Below, one piece after another: positions 16,301 to 25,403 of a stretch of 64,000 nt of DNA. The stretch spans positions 434,001 through 498,000 of the forward strand of contig NZ_QJTD01000001.1 in the NCBI RefSeq assembly GCF_003217215.1. The letters run 5' to 3'. This DNA comes from Winogradskyella epiphytica (GTDB lineage: Bacteria; Bacteroidota; Bacteroidia; Flavobacteriales; Flavobacteriaceae). Under the pieces are notes generated by a model. It saw only the letters and a list, made by a program, of their open reading frames with translations, was not told where the DNA came from and searched no databases. Position 1 is the first letter of the stretch; each line of letters opens with the position of its first letter. The position numbers and the translations under genes were made by a program.

Positions 16301-17485
16301 TTAATCGTTTAAACGAAATAGTTCGCTAGCAATTCCATCACACAAAAATTGTCCTTTTTTAGTGACTCGTAAATGCTCATCTTTAATATACAATAATTGT
16401 TGATTTATAAAAACCTGAGCTTGATCAATTAAATAATCTTTAAAATCTTTACTATAATCCGTCTCAACTTTCGCTATGGAAACACCCCATTGGGTTCTTA
16501 AACCAGTCATTATATATTCATTATAACGATCTACTTCGGTCAAGGTTTCTATTTCTATTGGCAATTCATTCTGCTCAATAGATTTTATATACATCGAATT
16601 ATTTTTAACATTCCATCCACGTTGTTTTCCATTAAAGGAATGCGCTGATGGCCCAATGCCTAAATAGGTCTTTCCTTGCCAGTATGCCGAATTGTTTTTG
16701 CTAAAATAACCGTCTTTGGCAAAATTAGAAAGTTCGTAATGAATAAATCCTGAAGCTTCTAATCTATCTTTTAATATATGAAACTGATCATGAGCCTGTT
16801 CATCATCTACATCATCGATTAATCCTTTTTTAATAAAAGACGCTAAGGCTGTTTTAGGCTCAACAGTTAAGGCATAACTTGAAATATGTGGTACACCAAA
16901 ACTTAGAGCAGTTTCAATATTTTCTAACCATTGTTCATTCGTCGCATTCGGAATTCCGTAAATTAAATCTAAAGAAATATTATCGAAATGTTTTGTCGCT
17001 TCTACCAAACAAGCTTTTGCTTCTTCCGCATTATGAGCTCTATTCATCAGTTTTAAATCCGCTTCAAAAAAAGATTGAATCCCTATTGAAAGTCTATTAA
17101 TCCCAATACTTCTATAAGATTCAAAAATGGTCTTCGGCTTGACTTCGGCTTCACCTACTGAAACGGCATCACCGGCTTTTGAGGCCTCAATCAAATCATC
17201 AGGATTGGCTTCAAGAGTGATTTCCGGGTGTTCTGAAACTTTATAATTCTTATATACGGCATCAATCAGGAATTGCAATTCATCAATAGTGAGTAACGAC
17301 GGCGTTCCTCCTCCAAAATAAATGGTGTGCACCGTCGTATGATTGAATTCATCTTTCCGAAGTTCTAACTCTTTTGCTAATGCATTAACGAGTTCTCCTT
17401 TTTTCTTCATAGAGGTTGAAAAATGAAAATCGCAATAATGACACGCTTGTTTGCAGAATGGTATATGAATGTAGATGCCGCTCAT
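16301..17485 (-). CDS. hemW: HemW-type radical SAM heme chaperone
   Basis: The 394-residue protein matches HemW (formerly called HemN-like): radical SAM motif Cys11-x3-Cys15-x2-Cys18 inside IPFCKQACHYCDFHFS, the family tail of FHFS after the third Cys, GGGTPS at 58-63, SIGIQSF, DLIYGIP, and a C-terminal wHTH-like HemN_C domain with YNEYIMTGLRTQWGVS. True coproporphyrinogen oxidase HemN has a different N-terminal extension. HemW delivers heme to membrane proteins. An insertion of about 18 residues (101-118), encoded by unusually GC-rich DNA, splits the EANPDDL...IGINRLSIG region. It is the only gene in its transcript unit. Confidence 0.9.
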   Translation of the reverse strand: MSGIYIHIPFCKQACHYCDFHFSTSMKKKGELVNALAKELELRKDEFNHTTVHTIYFGGGTPSLLTIDELQFLIDAVYKNYKVSEHPEITLEANPDDLIEASKAGDAVSVGEAEVKPKTIFESYRSIGINRLSIGIQSFFEADLKLMNRAHNAEEAKACLVEATKHFDNISLDLIYGIPNATNEQWLENIETALSFGVPHISSYALTVEPKTALASFIKKGLIDDVDDEQAHDQFHILKDRLEASGFIHYELSNFAKDGYFSKNNSAYWQGKTYLGIGPSAHSFNGKQRGWNVKNNSMYIKSIEQNELPIEIETLTEVDRYNEYIMTGLRTQWGVSIAKVETDYSKDFKDYLIDQAQVFINQQLLYIKDEHLRVTKKGQFLCDGIASELFRLND

Positions 17486-17525
17486 TTTAGGGTTTCGTTG
17501 ATCGTTGGTTGTGCTTTAAAAATTG

Positions 17526-17544
17526 ATATGGACTGACTCCATAT
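17526..17544. repeat. Perfect 7-bp inverted repeat upstream of hemW
   Basis: ATATGGA and TCCATAT flank CTGAC, 41 bases before the hemW start. It could be a repressor site or a small hairpin; nothing distinguishes these. Confidence 0.35.
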
Positions 17545-17602
17545 GAATAGTAAACCATTGATTTTTAGTTAGTGTTTCAATCTGAGTATTGAGACGGAAC
17601 AG

Positions 17603-18157
17603 TTATTTCTTAACGCGTCCTTCATTCTGTTTTACAAAAGCGGCCCAACCAGAGTAGCTCTTTCCAACCTCAACTCTTCCTTCATTATAAAAATGACAGA
17701 CAGCTGCTGCCAAACCATCCATGGAGTCTAAGTTTTTGGGTAATTCTTTTAAGCCCAACATGCTTTGAAGCATTTTCGCCACTTGCTCTTTACTCGCATT
17801 TCCGTTTCCAGTTATGGCCATTTTTATCTTCTTAGGAGCGTACTCTGTAATAGGAACTTCTCGGGATAAACCTGCAGCCATAGCAACGCCTTGTGCTCTT
17901 CCTAGCTTCAACATACTTTGAACATTCTTCCCAAAGAAAGGAGCTTCAATAGCAATTTCATCAGGATGATAGGTGTCGATTAGCTCAACTGTACGTTCAA
18001 AAATGAGTTTCAACTTTAGATAATGATCATCGTACTTTTTTAGCATCAGCTCATTAAGTTGCAAAAACTCCATTTTTTTGCCTACAATTTTTATGAGTCC
18101 AAAACCCATAATGGTTGTCCCAGGATCAATACCTAAAATAATTTTTTCTTTACTCAT
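17603..18157 (-). CDS. ruvC: Holliday junction resolvase RuvC
   Basis: The 184-residue protein is full-length RuvC, the endonuclease that resolves Holliday junctions with RuvAB. The four acidic catalytic residues are visible: Asp11 in GIDPGTTIMGFG, Glu71 in IAIEAPFF, and Asp144 and Asp147 in LDSMDGLAAAVCH. The KNVQSMLKLGRAQG helix and the GNGNASKEQV loop also match. It starts one base after the stop of the outer-membrane protein gene upstream, so the two are co-transcribed; ruvA and ruvB are not in this window. Confidence 0.95.
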   Translation of the reverse strand: MSKEKIILGIDPGTTIMGFGLIKIVGKKMEFLQLNELMLKKYDDHYLKLKLIFERTVELIDTYHPDEIAIEAPFFGKNVQSMLKLGRAQGVAMAAGLSREVPITEYAPKKIKMAITGNGNASKEQVAKMLQSMLGLKELPKNLDSMDGLAAAVCHFYNEGRVEVGKSYSGWAAFVKQNEGRVKK

Positions 18158-18158
18158 C

Positions 18159-18800
18159 TTATTTGTAGCAATATCGACAAAGACCTACCGAAATCGCCAC
18201 ACCAAAGGTAAGGTTAAATACACTGCCATTGAAAGCGCCAAGTCCACTTAAAGCAGGATTGTAATCATCTAGAGATGTAAAACCATAAATATAAGACGCA
18301 TCTGTAAATATGGCTACTTTATCACTTAGGGCATAATTGAATTCAATTCCTACATTGGCATTAAGATAACTTTGCTTGTTATCTCCTAAATTCCCTAATG
18401 GTTTTACAATAGAATAACCAGGACCTGCATGAACAACAGTTCTCAAAAAAGGCGGAAAAAAGCCTAATAGATCGGTTGGATCAAATAAAGCCTGAATATT
18501 AATTCGTGAATAATTTATCTTAAACTCTGGTGTATCTTCATCATTGGTAAATCGGTTAAAACCATAATCTACTTTAACACCAAGTTCTCTCGTTATAAAA
18601 TGTTGTAACCCAAGATTTATAGTTGGGAAGTTAATGGATTTCGCATAAGAACCATTTACAAAGCCATTAGATTCTGGGGAGTTTACTCCCACAGAGAACA
18701 CCGCTCGCCATCGATCTGTATCTCTTAATTGAGCTTGACTACTGAAGGTTATAAATACGAAAATAAAAAAGAAAAGGTATTGTTTTAAATAGTGCTGCAT
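18159..18800 (-). CDS. Small outer-membrane beta-barrel protein
   Basis: The 213-residue protein has a signal peptide (1-24, ending SSQAQ) and then eight or so amphipathic strands such as GLQHFITRELGVKVDYGFNRF and VAIFTDASYIYGF, with a closing strand VFNLTFGVAISVGL. It resembles OmpA-like or porin-family eight-stranded barrels of Bacteroidota. Unusually the predicted last strand is followed by a short CRYCYK tail with two cysteines instead of ending in an aromatic residue. It is transcribed with ruvC behind it and divergently from the membrane protein at 18828. Confidence 0.75.
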   Translation of the reverse strand: MQHYLKQYLFFFIFVFITFSSQAQLRDTDRWRAVFSVGVNSPESNGFVNGSYAKSINFPTINLGLQHFITRELGVKVDYGFNRFTNDEDTPEFKINYSRINIQALFDPTDLLGFFPPFLRTVVHAGPGYSIVKPLGNLGDNKQSYLNANVGIEFNYALSDKVAIFTDASYIYGFTSLDDYNPALSGLGAFNGSVFNLTFGVAISVGLCRYCYK

Positions 18801-18827
18801 CTGTCAGTTTTTGATTTAATTTGTAGT

Positions 18828-19796
18828 ATGCCTTTGGATGTAACATACAAATCTAAACAATTCTTATTTGTACTTATAAAGATAAGTATTGTTGTTTGTG
18901 CTTTTTATTTTATTTACGCCAAAATTGCTAAAAACGACACTTTAAAAGTTAGCAGTTTTCTATCGTTTTTAAACCAAAACGATGCATTTTCTCCTAAACT
19001 CATTCTTATTTTACTTCTTCTAAGCATTTTTAACTGGTATTTCGAAATATTAAAATGGCAACACTTGGTCAAGACCATAATGCCAATTTCTTTTGTTTCT
19101 GCTTTAGAACAAAGTCTAGGAAGTTTAACCGCTTCATTGATAACGCCAAATCGGATTGGAGATTATGGCGCTAAAGCCATTTATTTCAGAAAAGGATTTA
19201 GAACTAAAATTGTATTATTAAATCTCCTCGGCAATTTAGCACAAATGAGTATCACCCTAATTTTTGGGGTTATAGGCTTATTATTACTTATACAACGTTA
19301 TGCTCTTGATGTTAATTTTTCAAAGCTTATTCTATTGTTTGTAACTCTAATAGCCATAGGGTTTATAACTTGGCTAGCAACTAAACATAGGCTCATTAAT
19401 ATAAAGGGACAAACACTTTCAACCGTTATTGACTTTGTTAAACACATTCCTTTAAAAAGACATGGCTTAATTCTTCTGCTTTCTCTTTTACGCTATGCGA
19501 TATTTTCATTTCAATTCTATTTTTTATTGGGATTATTTGGTGTAAACATGTCGTATTTTGAAGCTATGATTATTATATCAAGCATGTATCTCCTAGCTTC
19601 TATTGTGCCGAGCATTTCACTTTTTGATGTGGTTGTAAAAGGTAGTGTCGCTGTGTTTTTATTTAGCTATGTCGAAGTGAATGAACTTGTCATCTTATCT
19701 ATCACAACACTGATGTGGTTATTTAATTTTGTAATTCCGAGTCTATTCGGAAGTTATTTTGTACTTAATTTCAAACTACCTAAAGCCGTAGCCTAA
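18828..19796 (+). CDS. UPF0104 / lysylphosphatidylglycerol synthase TM-domain protein
   Basis: I take ATG 18828 as start; an upstream GTG at 18792 would overlap the divergent gene. The 322-residue product is an integral membrane protein with about seven to eight hydrophobic segments, and its family signature is in SLGSLTASLITPNRIGDYGAKAIYF (read in parts around residue 100). The family is the membrane part of MprF-like proteins, thought to move or flip lipids, and lone copies often sit by glycosyltransferases. Here its stop overlaps by one base the start of a GT2 gene, which supports a joint role in making a surface glycolipid. The specific lipid is unknown. Confidence 0.8.
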   Translation: MPLDVTYKSKQFLFVLIKISIVVCAFYFIYAKIAKNDTLKVSSFLSFLNQNDAFSPKLILILLLLSIFNWYFEILKWQHLVKTIMPISFVSALEQSLGSLTASLITPNRIGDYGAKAIYFRKGFRTKIVLLNLLGNLAQMSITLIFGVIGLLLLIQRYALDVNFSKLILLFVTLIAIGFITWLATKHRLINIKGQTLSTVIDFVKHIPLKRHGLILLLSLLRYAIFSFQFYFLLGLFGVNMSYFEAMIIISSMYLLASIVPSISLFDVVVKGSVAVFLFSYVEVNELVILSITTLMWLFNFVIPSLFGSYFVLNFKLPKAVA

Positions 19797-20947
19797 TGTT
19801 AAGTATCTTCATTATTGTAACAATCAGTGCTTATGCTATACTCATTGGACTTTTTATTTATGGATTTGATAAGGTAGAAGATTTTAAAGTCCAAGCAGTT
19901 TCTCCTAAAACGAAGTTTTCAATTATTATCCCATTTCGGAATGAGGCTGAAAACCTCCCTGATTTATTAGATTCAATTGGTCAGTTGAATTACCCTAAAG
20001 ATTTATTTGAAGTGCTACTGGTTGATGATGAGTCGGAAGACAATTCAGTTTCAATAATTCAGGACTTTATTGACACATCTCATTTTAAACAAAATGGCAA
20101 TCAATTCAACACATTTAGCATTATTAAAAATAATCGCAAAACAGATTCACCCAAAAAAGATGCGATTAGCTCGGCTATACGTCATTCAAAATTCGATTGG
20201 ATAATAACCACAGATGCCGACTGTATTTTACCTAAAAACTGGCTAATAACTTTTGATGCATTTATTCAAAAAAAAGATACTAATTGTATTGTAGCTCCTG
20301 TTTCTTACCATGGAAGTTCTTCATTTTTGGATCGATTTCAAACCTTGGATTTTTTAAGTTTGCAAGGTGCTACCATGGGAGGATTTGGCATTAAAAAACC
20401 TTTTATGTGTAATGGTGCTAACTTTGCCTATCGTAAAGCTTTATTTATTTCCGTTCATGGTTTTGAAGGTAACAATACTATTGCGAGTGGGGATGATCTT
20501 TTTCTTCTTGAGAAATTCATAGAATTGGACTCAAATAAGGTTCACTATTTAAAATCTGAAGAATCCATTGTAACAACGCGTCCTGCTTCAAGTTTTAAGC
20601 ACCTCATTCAACAGCGATTACGTTGGGCTTCAAAAACGAGCAACTATAAGGATTGGTTTGCAAAACTAGTCGGTGTAGTGGTCTTATTTGGAAATTTAGT
20701 TTGTTTAGGATTAATTCCTGCAGTGTACTTTAATCTCATAGGACTAAAAATAGCCTTAGTTGTAATTTTAATTAAAGTGATTGTCGACTTTTTATTATTA
20801 TATAAATCGTCACATATTTTCAAACAAGAGAAACTATTGAGCTCTTATTTATTCTCGGCTATTCTTTATCCTTTTTTTAGCGTAAGTATCGCTTTTCTTT
20901 CTTTTTTCACCTCTTACCAATGGAAAGGCAGGAAGTTTAAAAAATAA
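19796..20947 (+). CDS. Membrane GT2 family glycosyltransferase
   Basis: The 383-residue protein has an N-terminal membrane segment (about 3-24), a GT-A domain with FSIIIPFRNEAENLP, LLVDDESEDNS, the DxD motif in TTDADCILP, GDD near residue 227 and the processive-type Q-x2-RW motif in QQRLRWAS, then three C-terminal membrane segments. These are hallmarks of membrane-bound GT2 enzymes that extend polysaccharides or decorate lipids using a nucleotide sugar. The ATG overlaps the stop of the UPF0104 gene, so translation is probably coupled. Confidence 0.88.
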   Translation: MLSIFIIVTISAYAILIGLFIYGFDKVEDFKVQAVSPKTKFSIIIPFRNEAENLPDLLDSIGQLNYPKDLFEVLLVDDESEDNSVSIIQDFIDTSHFKQNGNQFNTFSIIKNNRKTDSPKKDAISSAIRHSKFDWIITTDADCILPKNWLITFDAFIQKKDTNCIVAPVSYHGSSSFLDRFQTLDFLSLQGATMGGFGIKKPFMCNGANFAYRKALFISVHGFEGNNTIASGDDLFLLEKFIELDSNKVHYLKSEESIVTTRPASSFKHLIQQRLRWASKTSNYKDWFAKLVGVVVLFGNLVCLGLIPAVYFNLIGLKIALVVILIKVIVDFLLLYKSSHIFKQEKLLSSYLFSAILYPFFSVSIAFLSFFTSYQWKGRKFKK

Positions 20948-20998
20948 TTATTTGAAGCTCTGCAGTGCTTCGTATTAGGTATAGAAAAAGCTGAGAGC

Positions 20999-21475
20999 TT
21001 AGTTTATTTTAACGATTACAGGTAATTCAAAGGCCGTAGTGACTTGCTGCCCTCTTTTGATGGCTGGATAAATCTTAGGAAGCTGATTTAAACTTTGATG
21101 AAGTAAACTATCAATCTCAGGAATTTCACGTACTGTTTCTGGTTTGATTTTAATAGATTGCACTTCTAATAATCCGGTTGTATTAATTTGAATTTTTAAG
21201 CTAATCGTATCATTAACATCGTTAGAAACTACAAAATTTTGTGCTTTTAAATAGTCATTTACATTGGCTATCAAAGTATTTTGAAAACAAGCTTGCAGGT
21301 CTTCCTTGGTCGTCATAGAGTCACAATTACTAAAGGTTGGATAAGTATCCACTTCGTTCCAATTAAAGGTTTGCAACTCTTCCTTGAGCAAATCTTCAGG
21401 ATAAACTTTCTTTTTTTCAAAATAATCGCATGAGCTTGCGAGAAGTAAGATTAAAAGACAAACAATTCGATTCAT
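20999..21475 (-). CDS. Lipoprotein with TonB_C-like tail
   Basis: I place the start at ATG 21475, since MNRIVCLLILLLASSC gives a clean lipoprotein signal with lipidation Cys16; 17 more residues would precede it from ATG 21526. The 158-residue product contains an acidic N-terminal part and a region (about 90-158) with ISLKIQINTTGLLEVQSIKIKP, LNQLPKIYPAIKRGQQVTTAFELPVIVKIN, resembling a TonB C-terminal domain of the type also present in the M56 protein nearby at 22758. Such domains occur widely in Bacteroidota outside transport. It converges with the GT2 gene. Confidence 0.65.
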   Translation of the reverse strand: MNRIVCLLILLLASSCDYFEKKKVYPEDLLKEELQTFNWNEVDTYPTFSNCDSMTTKEDLQACFQNTLIANVNDYLKAQNFVVSNDVNDTISLKIQINTTGLLEVQSIKIKPETVREIPEIDSLLHQSLNQLPKIYPAIKRGQQVTTAFELPVIVKIN

Positions 21476-21615
21476 TACTAGAGTTCTGATACCGAAAAGT
21501 ACGAATATTTTATCTAAGAAAGACAAAAGACTATCTACTGAAATAAATTCAGCATAATTTAAGTTTAGATTAAAAAAACCAAGACGATGCTATAGGTCTG
21601 ATTCACCTTATATAT

Positions 21616-22752
21616 TTAATGTTCTTCTAAGAACTTTTCTTGATTCAACTCTTTGAGACGTCCTTGAGCGAATTTAATAAACTTACTTTTTGGGTGCTTA
21701 GCCATAAACTGCTCATACATCTTAATTTTAGAATCTACGTCTGCATAAAACTCATCCTTAGTTCTGAGAATAAAAAACTCAGACATAATATTTGACGGAT
21801 CTTCTTTTAGGGATTTCTGAAAAGCTTTAATAGCCATTTCGTATTTCTTCTGACGATTTAAGATTGTGCCCAATTTCTGGTATTCATCGGATAGGGATTG
21901 GTCTTGAAGCTTTAATGCCTTGGAAATATACTCCTCTGCCATTTCAAAATTACTAAGCCGTTCATAATACGTCCCAATCACATAAATGGCATTAGCATCG
22001 TTAGGACTAAACCTTAAGGCCTGTTTTCTGTGGTAAATAGCATCGTCGTAATCTAAATTTTGAGCATAGCTCAAACTCAATTTTTCGTGAATAAACTCGG
22101 ATTCTTCTCCTAGCTCCAACAACTTTTTAAACCAAACCACGGCATGTGTATAATATTCTTGATAATAATATGCTTGTGCTTTTAGGCTTATGAGCTCTAC
22201 ATTAGTTTCATAACTTTCTAATCCTCTATCTATAAAAGCATGGGCATCTAAAAAGTTACGTTTCACAAGATGGTGTTTTGCTATTTTAAATATGGCTTTT
22301 TGGTGAGTGCCATCCAAATTATATGTTTTTAAGAATTGATCTATTGCAGTAGTGTCCTTCTGTTTTTCCAAAACTACACCCAACTCGTAATAATAATTTG
22401 GGTTTAAACTATCTAAGGATATCAAGTTTTTTAACAATCGACTGGCTTGCTTATGATTTTTTGTTTTCGACAAAAGCTTTGCGAATTCATAATTTATTAA
22501 AAGGTTATCTGCATTAGCTTTTACGGCTTTTTCATAATTATTTAAAGCTTCTCCATAGTTTCCTATAGCAACATAAGCCTTTGCAATATCGTGATAAACA
22601 TCATCTAAATTATCAAGGGACTCATAGGCTTCAATGGCTTGAGTATACTTACCATTAACAAAGAAGTTATTTCCAATTTCCTTTATGCTTTGAGCATTTA
22701 ATCCCAAGCTAAAAACCAAACCTATTAATCCTAGATGTAATTTCATATGCAA
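21616..22752 (-). CDS. Exported TPR protein of the blaI/M56 operon
   Basis: The 378-residue protein has a signal peptide (1-21, ending LNAQS) followed by about eight tetratricopeptide repeats, with typical signatures such as YGEALNNYEKAVKANADN, NFEMAEEYISKALKLQ and YEMAIKAFQKSLKEDPSN. TPR arrays bind partner proteins; here it should sit in the periplasm. The gene begins five bases after the M56/TonB_C gene, which strongly suggests one operon blaI - M56 - TPR, so the partner may be the M56 sensor or its substrate. Confidence 0.85.
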   Translation of the reverse strand: MHMKLHLGLIGLVFSLGLNAQSIKEIGNNFFVNGKYTQAIEAYESLDNLDDVYHDIAKAYVAIGNYGEALNNYEKAVKANADNLLINYEFAKLLSKTKNHKQASRLLKNLISLDSLNPNYYYELGVVLEKQKDTTAIDQFLKTYNLDGTHQKAIFKIAKHHLVKRNFLDAHAFIDRGLESYETNVELISLKAQAYYYQEYYTHAVVWFKKLLELGEESEFIHEKLSLSYAQNLDYDDAIYHRKQALRFSPNDANAIYVIGTYYERLSNFEMAEEYISKALKLQDQSLSDEYQKLGTILNRQKKYEMAIKAFQKSLKEDPSNIMSEFFILRTKDEFYADVDSKIKMYEQFMAKHPKSKFIKFAQGRLKELNQEKFLEEH

Positions 22753-22757
22753 CTTAA

Positions 22758-24971
22758 TTACTCTTTCTTAGCCCCTACAGTTTCAAACACAATTGGTAGA
22801 GAATAAGCCACATCTACCACGTTTCCATTATGTTTTCCAGGTGTCAGTTGAGGCAATAGTTTTATTACGCGTATGGCCTCTTCCTCCAGTTTTGGATGTG
22901 GACCCCTAGCCTTAATATTGGTGACCTGTCCTTCTTTACTTATCGTAAATTGAACAAAAATTCGTTTTTTTCCTGCTGGCAGACCTAATGAATTGGCTAA
23001 ATCAGTATTAAAATTTTTTCCAACCTGTTTATTAATTGCAGAAGTTGTACACTGTTTTTGATCAGACTTATTTGAAATTCCTGTGCACTCTGGATGTATT
23101 GGAATTTCTTCTACTTGACTGAATGGCACCTTATCATCTTCTTGTTTTAATGTATCATCATCACCTTTCACCTCAAAAGCAATAGGAATAGAAAAGGGCA
23201 TTATCACAGTCTCACCACTTTGCTTACCTGGGACAAACTGAGGTAATGTACCTACCACCCGTTTTGCTTCTTGCTCTAGTTCTACACTTGGCCCTCTAGC
23301 TTTAATATCTATGACATTACCATCTGTATCAATTTTAAATTGAACAAATATTCGCTTTTTACCTGGACTTAAACTATCCGCAACACTTGTATTAAAGTTT
23401 TTTCCAATGTGTTTGTTTATAACCATATTCATACATTTTTTCCGCTCCTGATTGGTAGGCAAATCTTGACACTCTGGTAAGGTGGCAACTTCTTCTATTA
23501 CTGAGAATGGGAATTCTATGGTTTCTTCAATTTCAGTTATTTTAACGGAATGATCTGGCGAATTAATTATAACTCTAGATGAACTATCACAAACCACTAA
23601 CATTTTAAAATTATTATCGGTTTCAAGTTGTTTCATCAATGCATTATATCGTTTTTGTTCTGTTTCTGTTTTATTTCCAAAATTTTCAACATAAAGTTTT
23701 AATATTCCATCTTGTGTGCTTTTTTCCCAAAGTTGTTTTGCTTCTTTGGTGTTTTTAAAAGCCTTAAATTCTTTGTATGTTTTAAATTTATCCATTCGCA
23801 TAAGATCTGCCGTAGCAAAATCTGCTTGGGTTAATGTGCCGTTTTTAGTTTTACTTTTAATAATACCATCTGAAATATATTGCATATAAGCTTTTGATTT
23901 CAAGAATTCTGATCTAGATGGTAAATATTTTAGTAAGATGTCTTTATTTATACCTGCTGCATCTGCAATTTCGAAAAAACTAGATCCATTTTTTTTCATC
24001 GCAACAAACTCTTCGTAATATTTCTTAACAAGTTCGGCATCCGTCAACTCTTGGTCAACAACAGTTTCTTGTGTTTCAAACTTTTGCTGTGCTCTAACTT
24101 CCGTAGAGGTGTATATCAACATCGCAAAAACCATCGGAATTAATAGGCCATATTTAATGAGATTAAACTGTTTCGATTTCGTTTTTTGTAACATAACTAT
24201 TCGTTTTTTGATTAATGATTGCTTAAAAAAAGTATTAGTAAAAGAGACCTGATTAACGTCTAATACTTGATTGAGTAAACTCGTGTAATACTCTGCTTTT
24301 CCGCTTTGTTTCACCGCTTTAGCATCGGCGATGAATTCATGTAGTTCTTTAATTCTATTTTGATAGATATAGACGAGTGGATTAAACCAAAAGACAATTC
24401 TAAGTAATTCAAAAAATAGTAAGTCTAATGTGTGATATTCTTTAATATGAACTAACTCATGTTGAAAAATGGTTGGTGTTTCGGTTTTAGGGATTTTCTC
24501 TCCTAAGAATATGGTGTTAAAAAATGAAAAGGCCGCACTACTTTTTAATAATTTTACAATGAGCACATTCCCATGCCAGCGTTTCGGGTTTCTATGTTTT
24601 AACCAATACAGTTTTGTGATTTTTATCAAAAAGATGAGTGAAGCAATTGCGATACCCATAATCGCAACGATTTGCCATATTGGCATTGAAGGTTGCTCTA
24701 AGACTATTCCAGCCTGTTCTGCAATCTGAATATCGTAAACTGTTGGCGACTTAGTTCCAATAAATACTTCGGGTAGATGAATCACCACATCTTTTGTGGC
24801 TATAGTTTTTAATTTTGGGAATTTTAAAAAAGGTAACACCAACGCAAGAACAGATGTGATAATTAAATAGGCTCTATTGCAATTAAAGAAGGTTTCACGT
24901 TTTAAAAACAAATCGTAAACCAATAAAAACAAGGCTTGAAATGCGATAATTTGAAGAATAGAGTACAACAT
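22758..24971 (-). CDS. M56 (BlaR1-like) membrane metallopeptidase fused to two TonB_C domains
   Basis: The 737-residue protein starts with four membrane segments (about 2-22, 36-50, 100-118, 183-203) that frame an M56 peptidase with zinc motif H171-E-L-V-H175 and downstream acidic ligand near Glu212, plus a fifth segment near 270-290. BlaR1 and MecR1 then carry a penicillin-binding sensor; this protein has instead a helical linker (about 300-460) and two tandem TonB C-terminal-like domains (about 494-605 and 620-735), each with a Cys pair (LPECQDLP...KKC; HPECTG...KQC) and KKRIFVQF. By family analogy it would cleave or inactivate the BlaI repressor encoded upstream when a periplasmic signal is felt. 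Confidence 0.85.
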   Translation of the reverse strand: MLYSILQIIAFQALFLLVYDLFLKRETFFNCNRAYLIITSVLALVLPFLKFPKLKTIATKDVVIHLPEVFIGTKSPTVYDIQIAEQAGIVLEQPSMPIWQIVAIMGIAIASLIFLIKITKLYWLKHRNPKRWHGNVLIVKLLKSSAAFSFFNTIFLGEKIPKTETPTIFQHELVHIKEYHTLDLLFFELLRIVFWFNPLVYIYQNRIKELHEFIADAKAVKQSGKAEYYTSLLNQVLDVNQVSFTNTFFKQSLIKKRIVMLQKTKSKQFNLIKYGLLIPMVFAMLIYTSTEVRAQQKFETQETVVDQELTDAELVKKYYEEFVAMKKNGSSFFEIADAAGINKDILLKYLPSRSEFLKSKAYMQYISDGIIKSKTKNGTLTQADFATADLMRMDKFKTYKEFKAFKNTKEAKQLWEKSTQDGILKLYVENFGNKTETEQKRYNALMKQLETDNNFKMLVVCDSSSRVIINSPDHSVKITEIEETIEFPFSVIEEVATLPECQDLPTNQERKKCMNMVINKHIGKNFNTSVADSLSPGKKRIFVQFKIDTDGNVIDIKARGPSVELEQEAKRVVGTLPQFVPGKQSGETVIMPFSIPIAFEVKGDDDTLKQEDDKVPFSQVEEIPIHPECTGISNKSDQKQCTTSAINKQVGKNFNTDLANSLGLPAGKKRIFVQFTISKEGQVTNIKARGPHPKLEEEAIRVIKLLPQLTPGKHNGNVVDVAYSLPIVFETVGAKKE

Positions 24972-25007
24972 AAGATTCTTATTTGTTGATGTTATTATTA
25001 TATAGCG

Positions 25008-25370
25008 CTACGATTTTTCTTTATTAATTTCATCTAATAGTACTTCAATGTCTTTCACATCAATATCATTTTTTTGAACAAAAAAGGATACCATACTTTT
25101 AAAAGAGCCTTGAAAATAATTATCCACCAACTTATTAATAGATTGGTTACTGTAGGCTTCCTTTTCGACGATTGGAAAATACAGATGGCTCTTTCCCTGC
25201 TTTTCATAATCCACAAAACCTTTACTTTCTAAAATCCGCACGATAGTAGATACCGTATTGTAGGCTGGTTTAGGTTCTGGCAATTCTTCAATAATCGCTT
25301 TTACGTTGGCTCTTTTTAGCTGCCACAAGGTTTGCATGATTTCCTCTTCCGCTTTTGTTAATTGTTTCAT
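25008..25370 (-). CDS. BlaI/MecI/CopY family transcriptional repressor
   Basis: The 120-residue protein is an intact winged-helix BlaI-type repressor: LTKAEEEIMQTLWQLKRANVKAIIEELP, recognition region PAYNTVSTIVRILESKGFVDYEKQGKSHLYFP, then a C-terminal dimerisation helix. It is the first gene of the operon that continues with the M56/TonB_C sensor, 36 bases downstream. Two tandem 16-bp dyads and a -10 element lie just upstream, so self-repression is likely. A broken paralog lies at 3353-3712. The inducer is unknown; no beta-lactamase gene is nearby. Confidence 0.92.
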   Translation of the reverse strand: MKQLTKAEEEIMQTLWQLKRANVKAIIEELPEPKPAYNTVSTIVRILESKGFVDYEKQGKSHLYFPIVEKEAYSNQSINKLVDNYFQGSFKSMVSFFVQKNDIDVKDIEVLLDEINKEKS

Positions 25371-25395
25371 GATTAAATATTCAGTATTCGATATT

Positions 25396-25403
25396 CAAAT
25401 ATA
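25396..25403 (-). promoter_or_regulatory. -10 element of the blaI operon
   Basis: On the minus strand this reads TATATTTG, perfect for TAnnTTTG, 26 bases before the blaI ATG. It touches the first operator, so a bound repressor would block RNA polymerase. Confidence 0.6.

Noticed and set aside
22900..23500. Two separate TonB genes
   Set aside because: Both TonB_C-like domains are in frame with the M56 peptidase, with no start signal or stop between.
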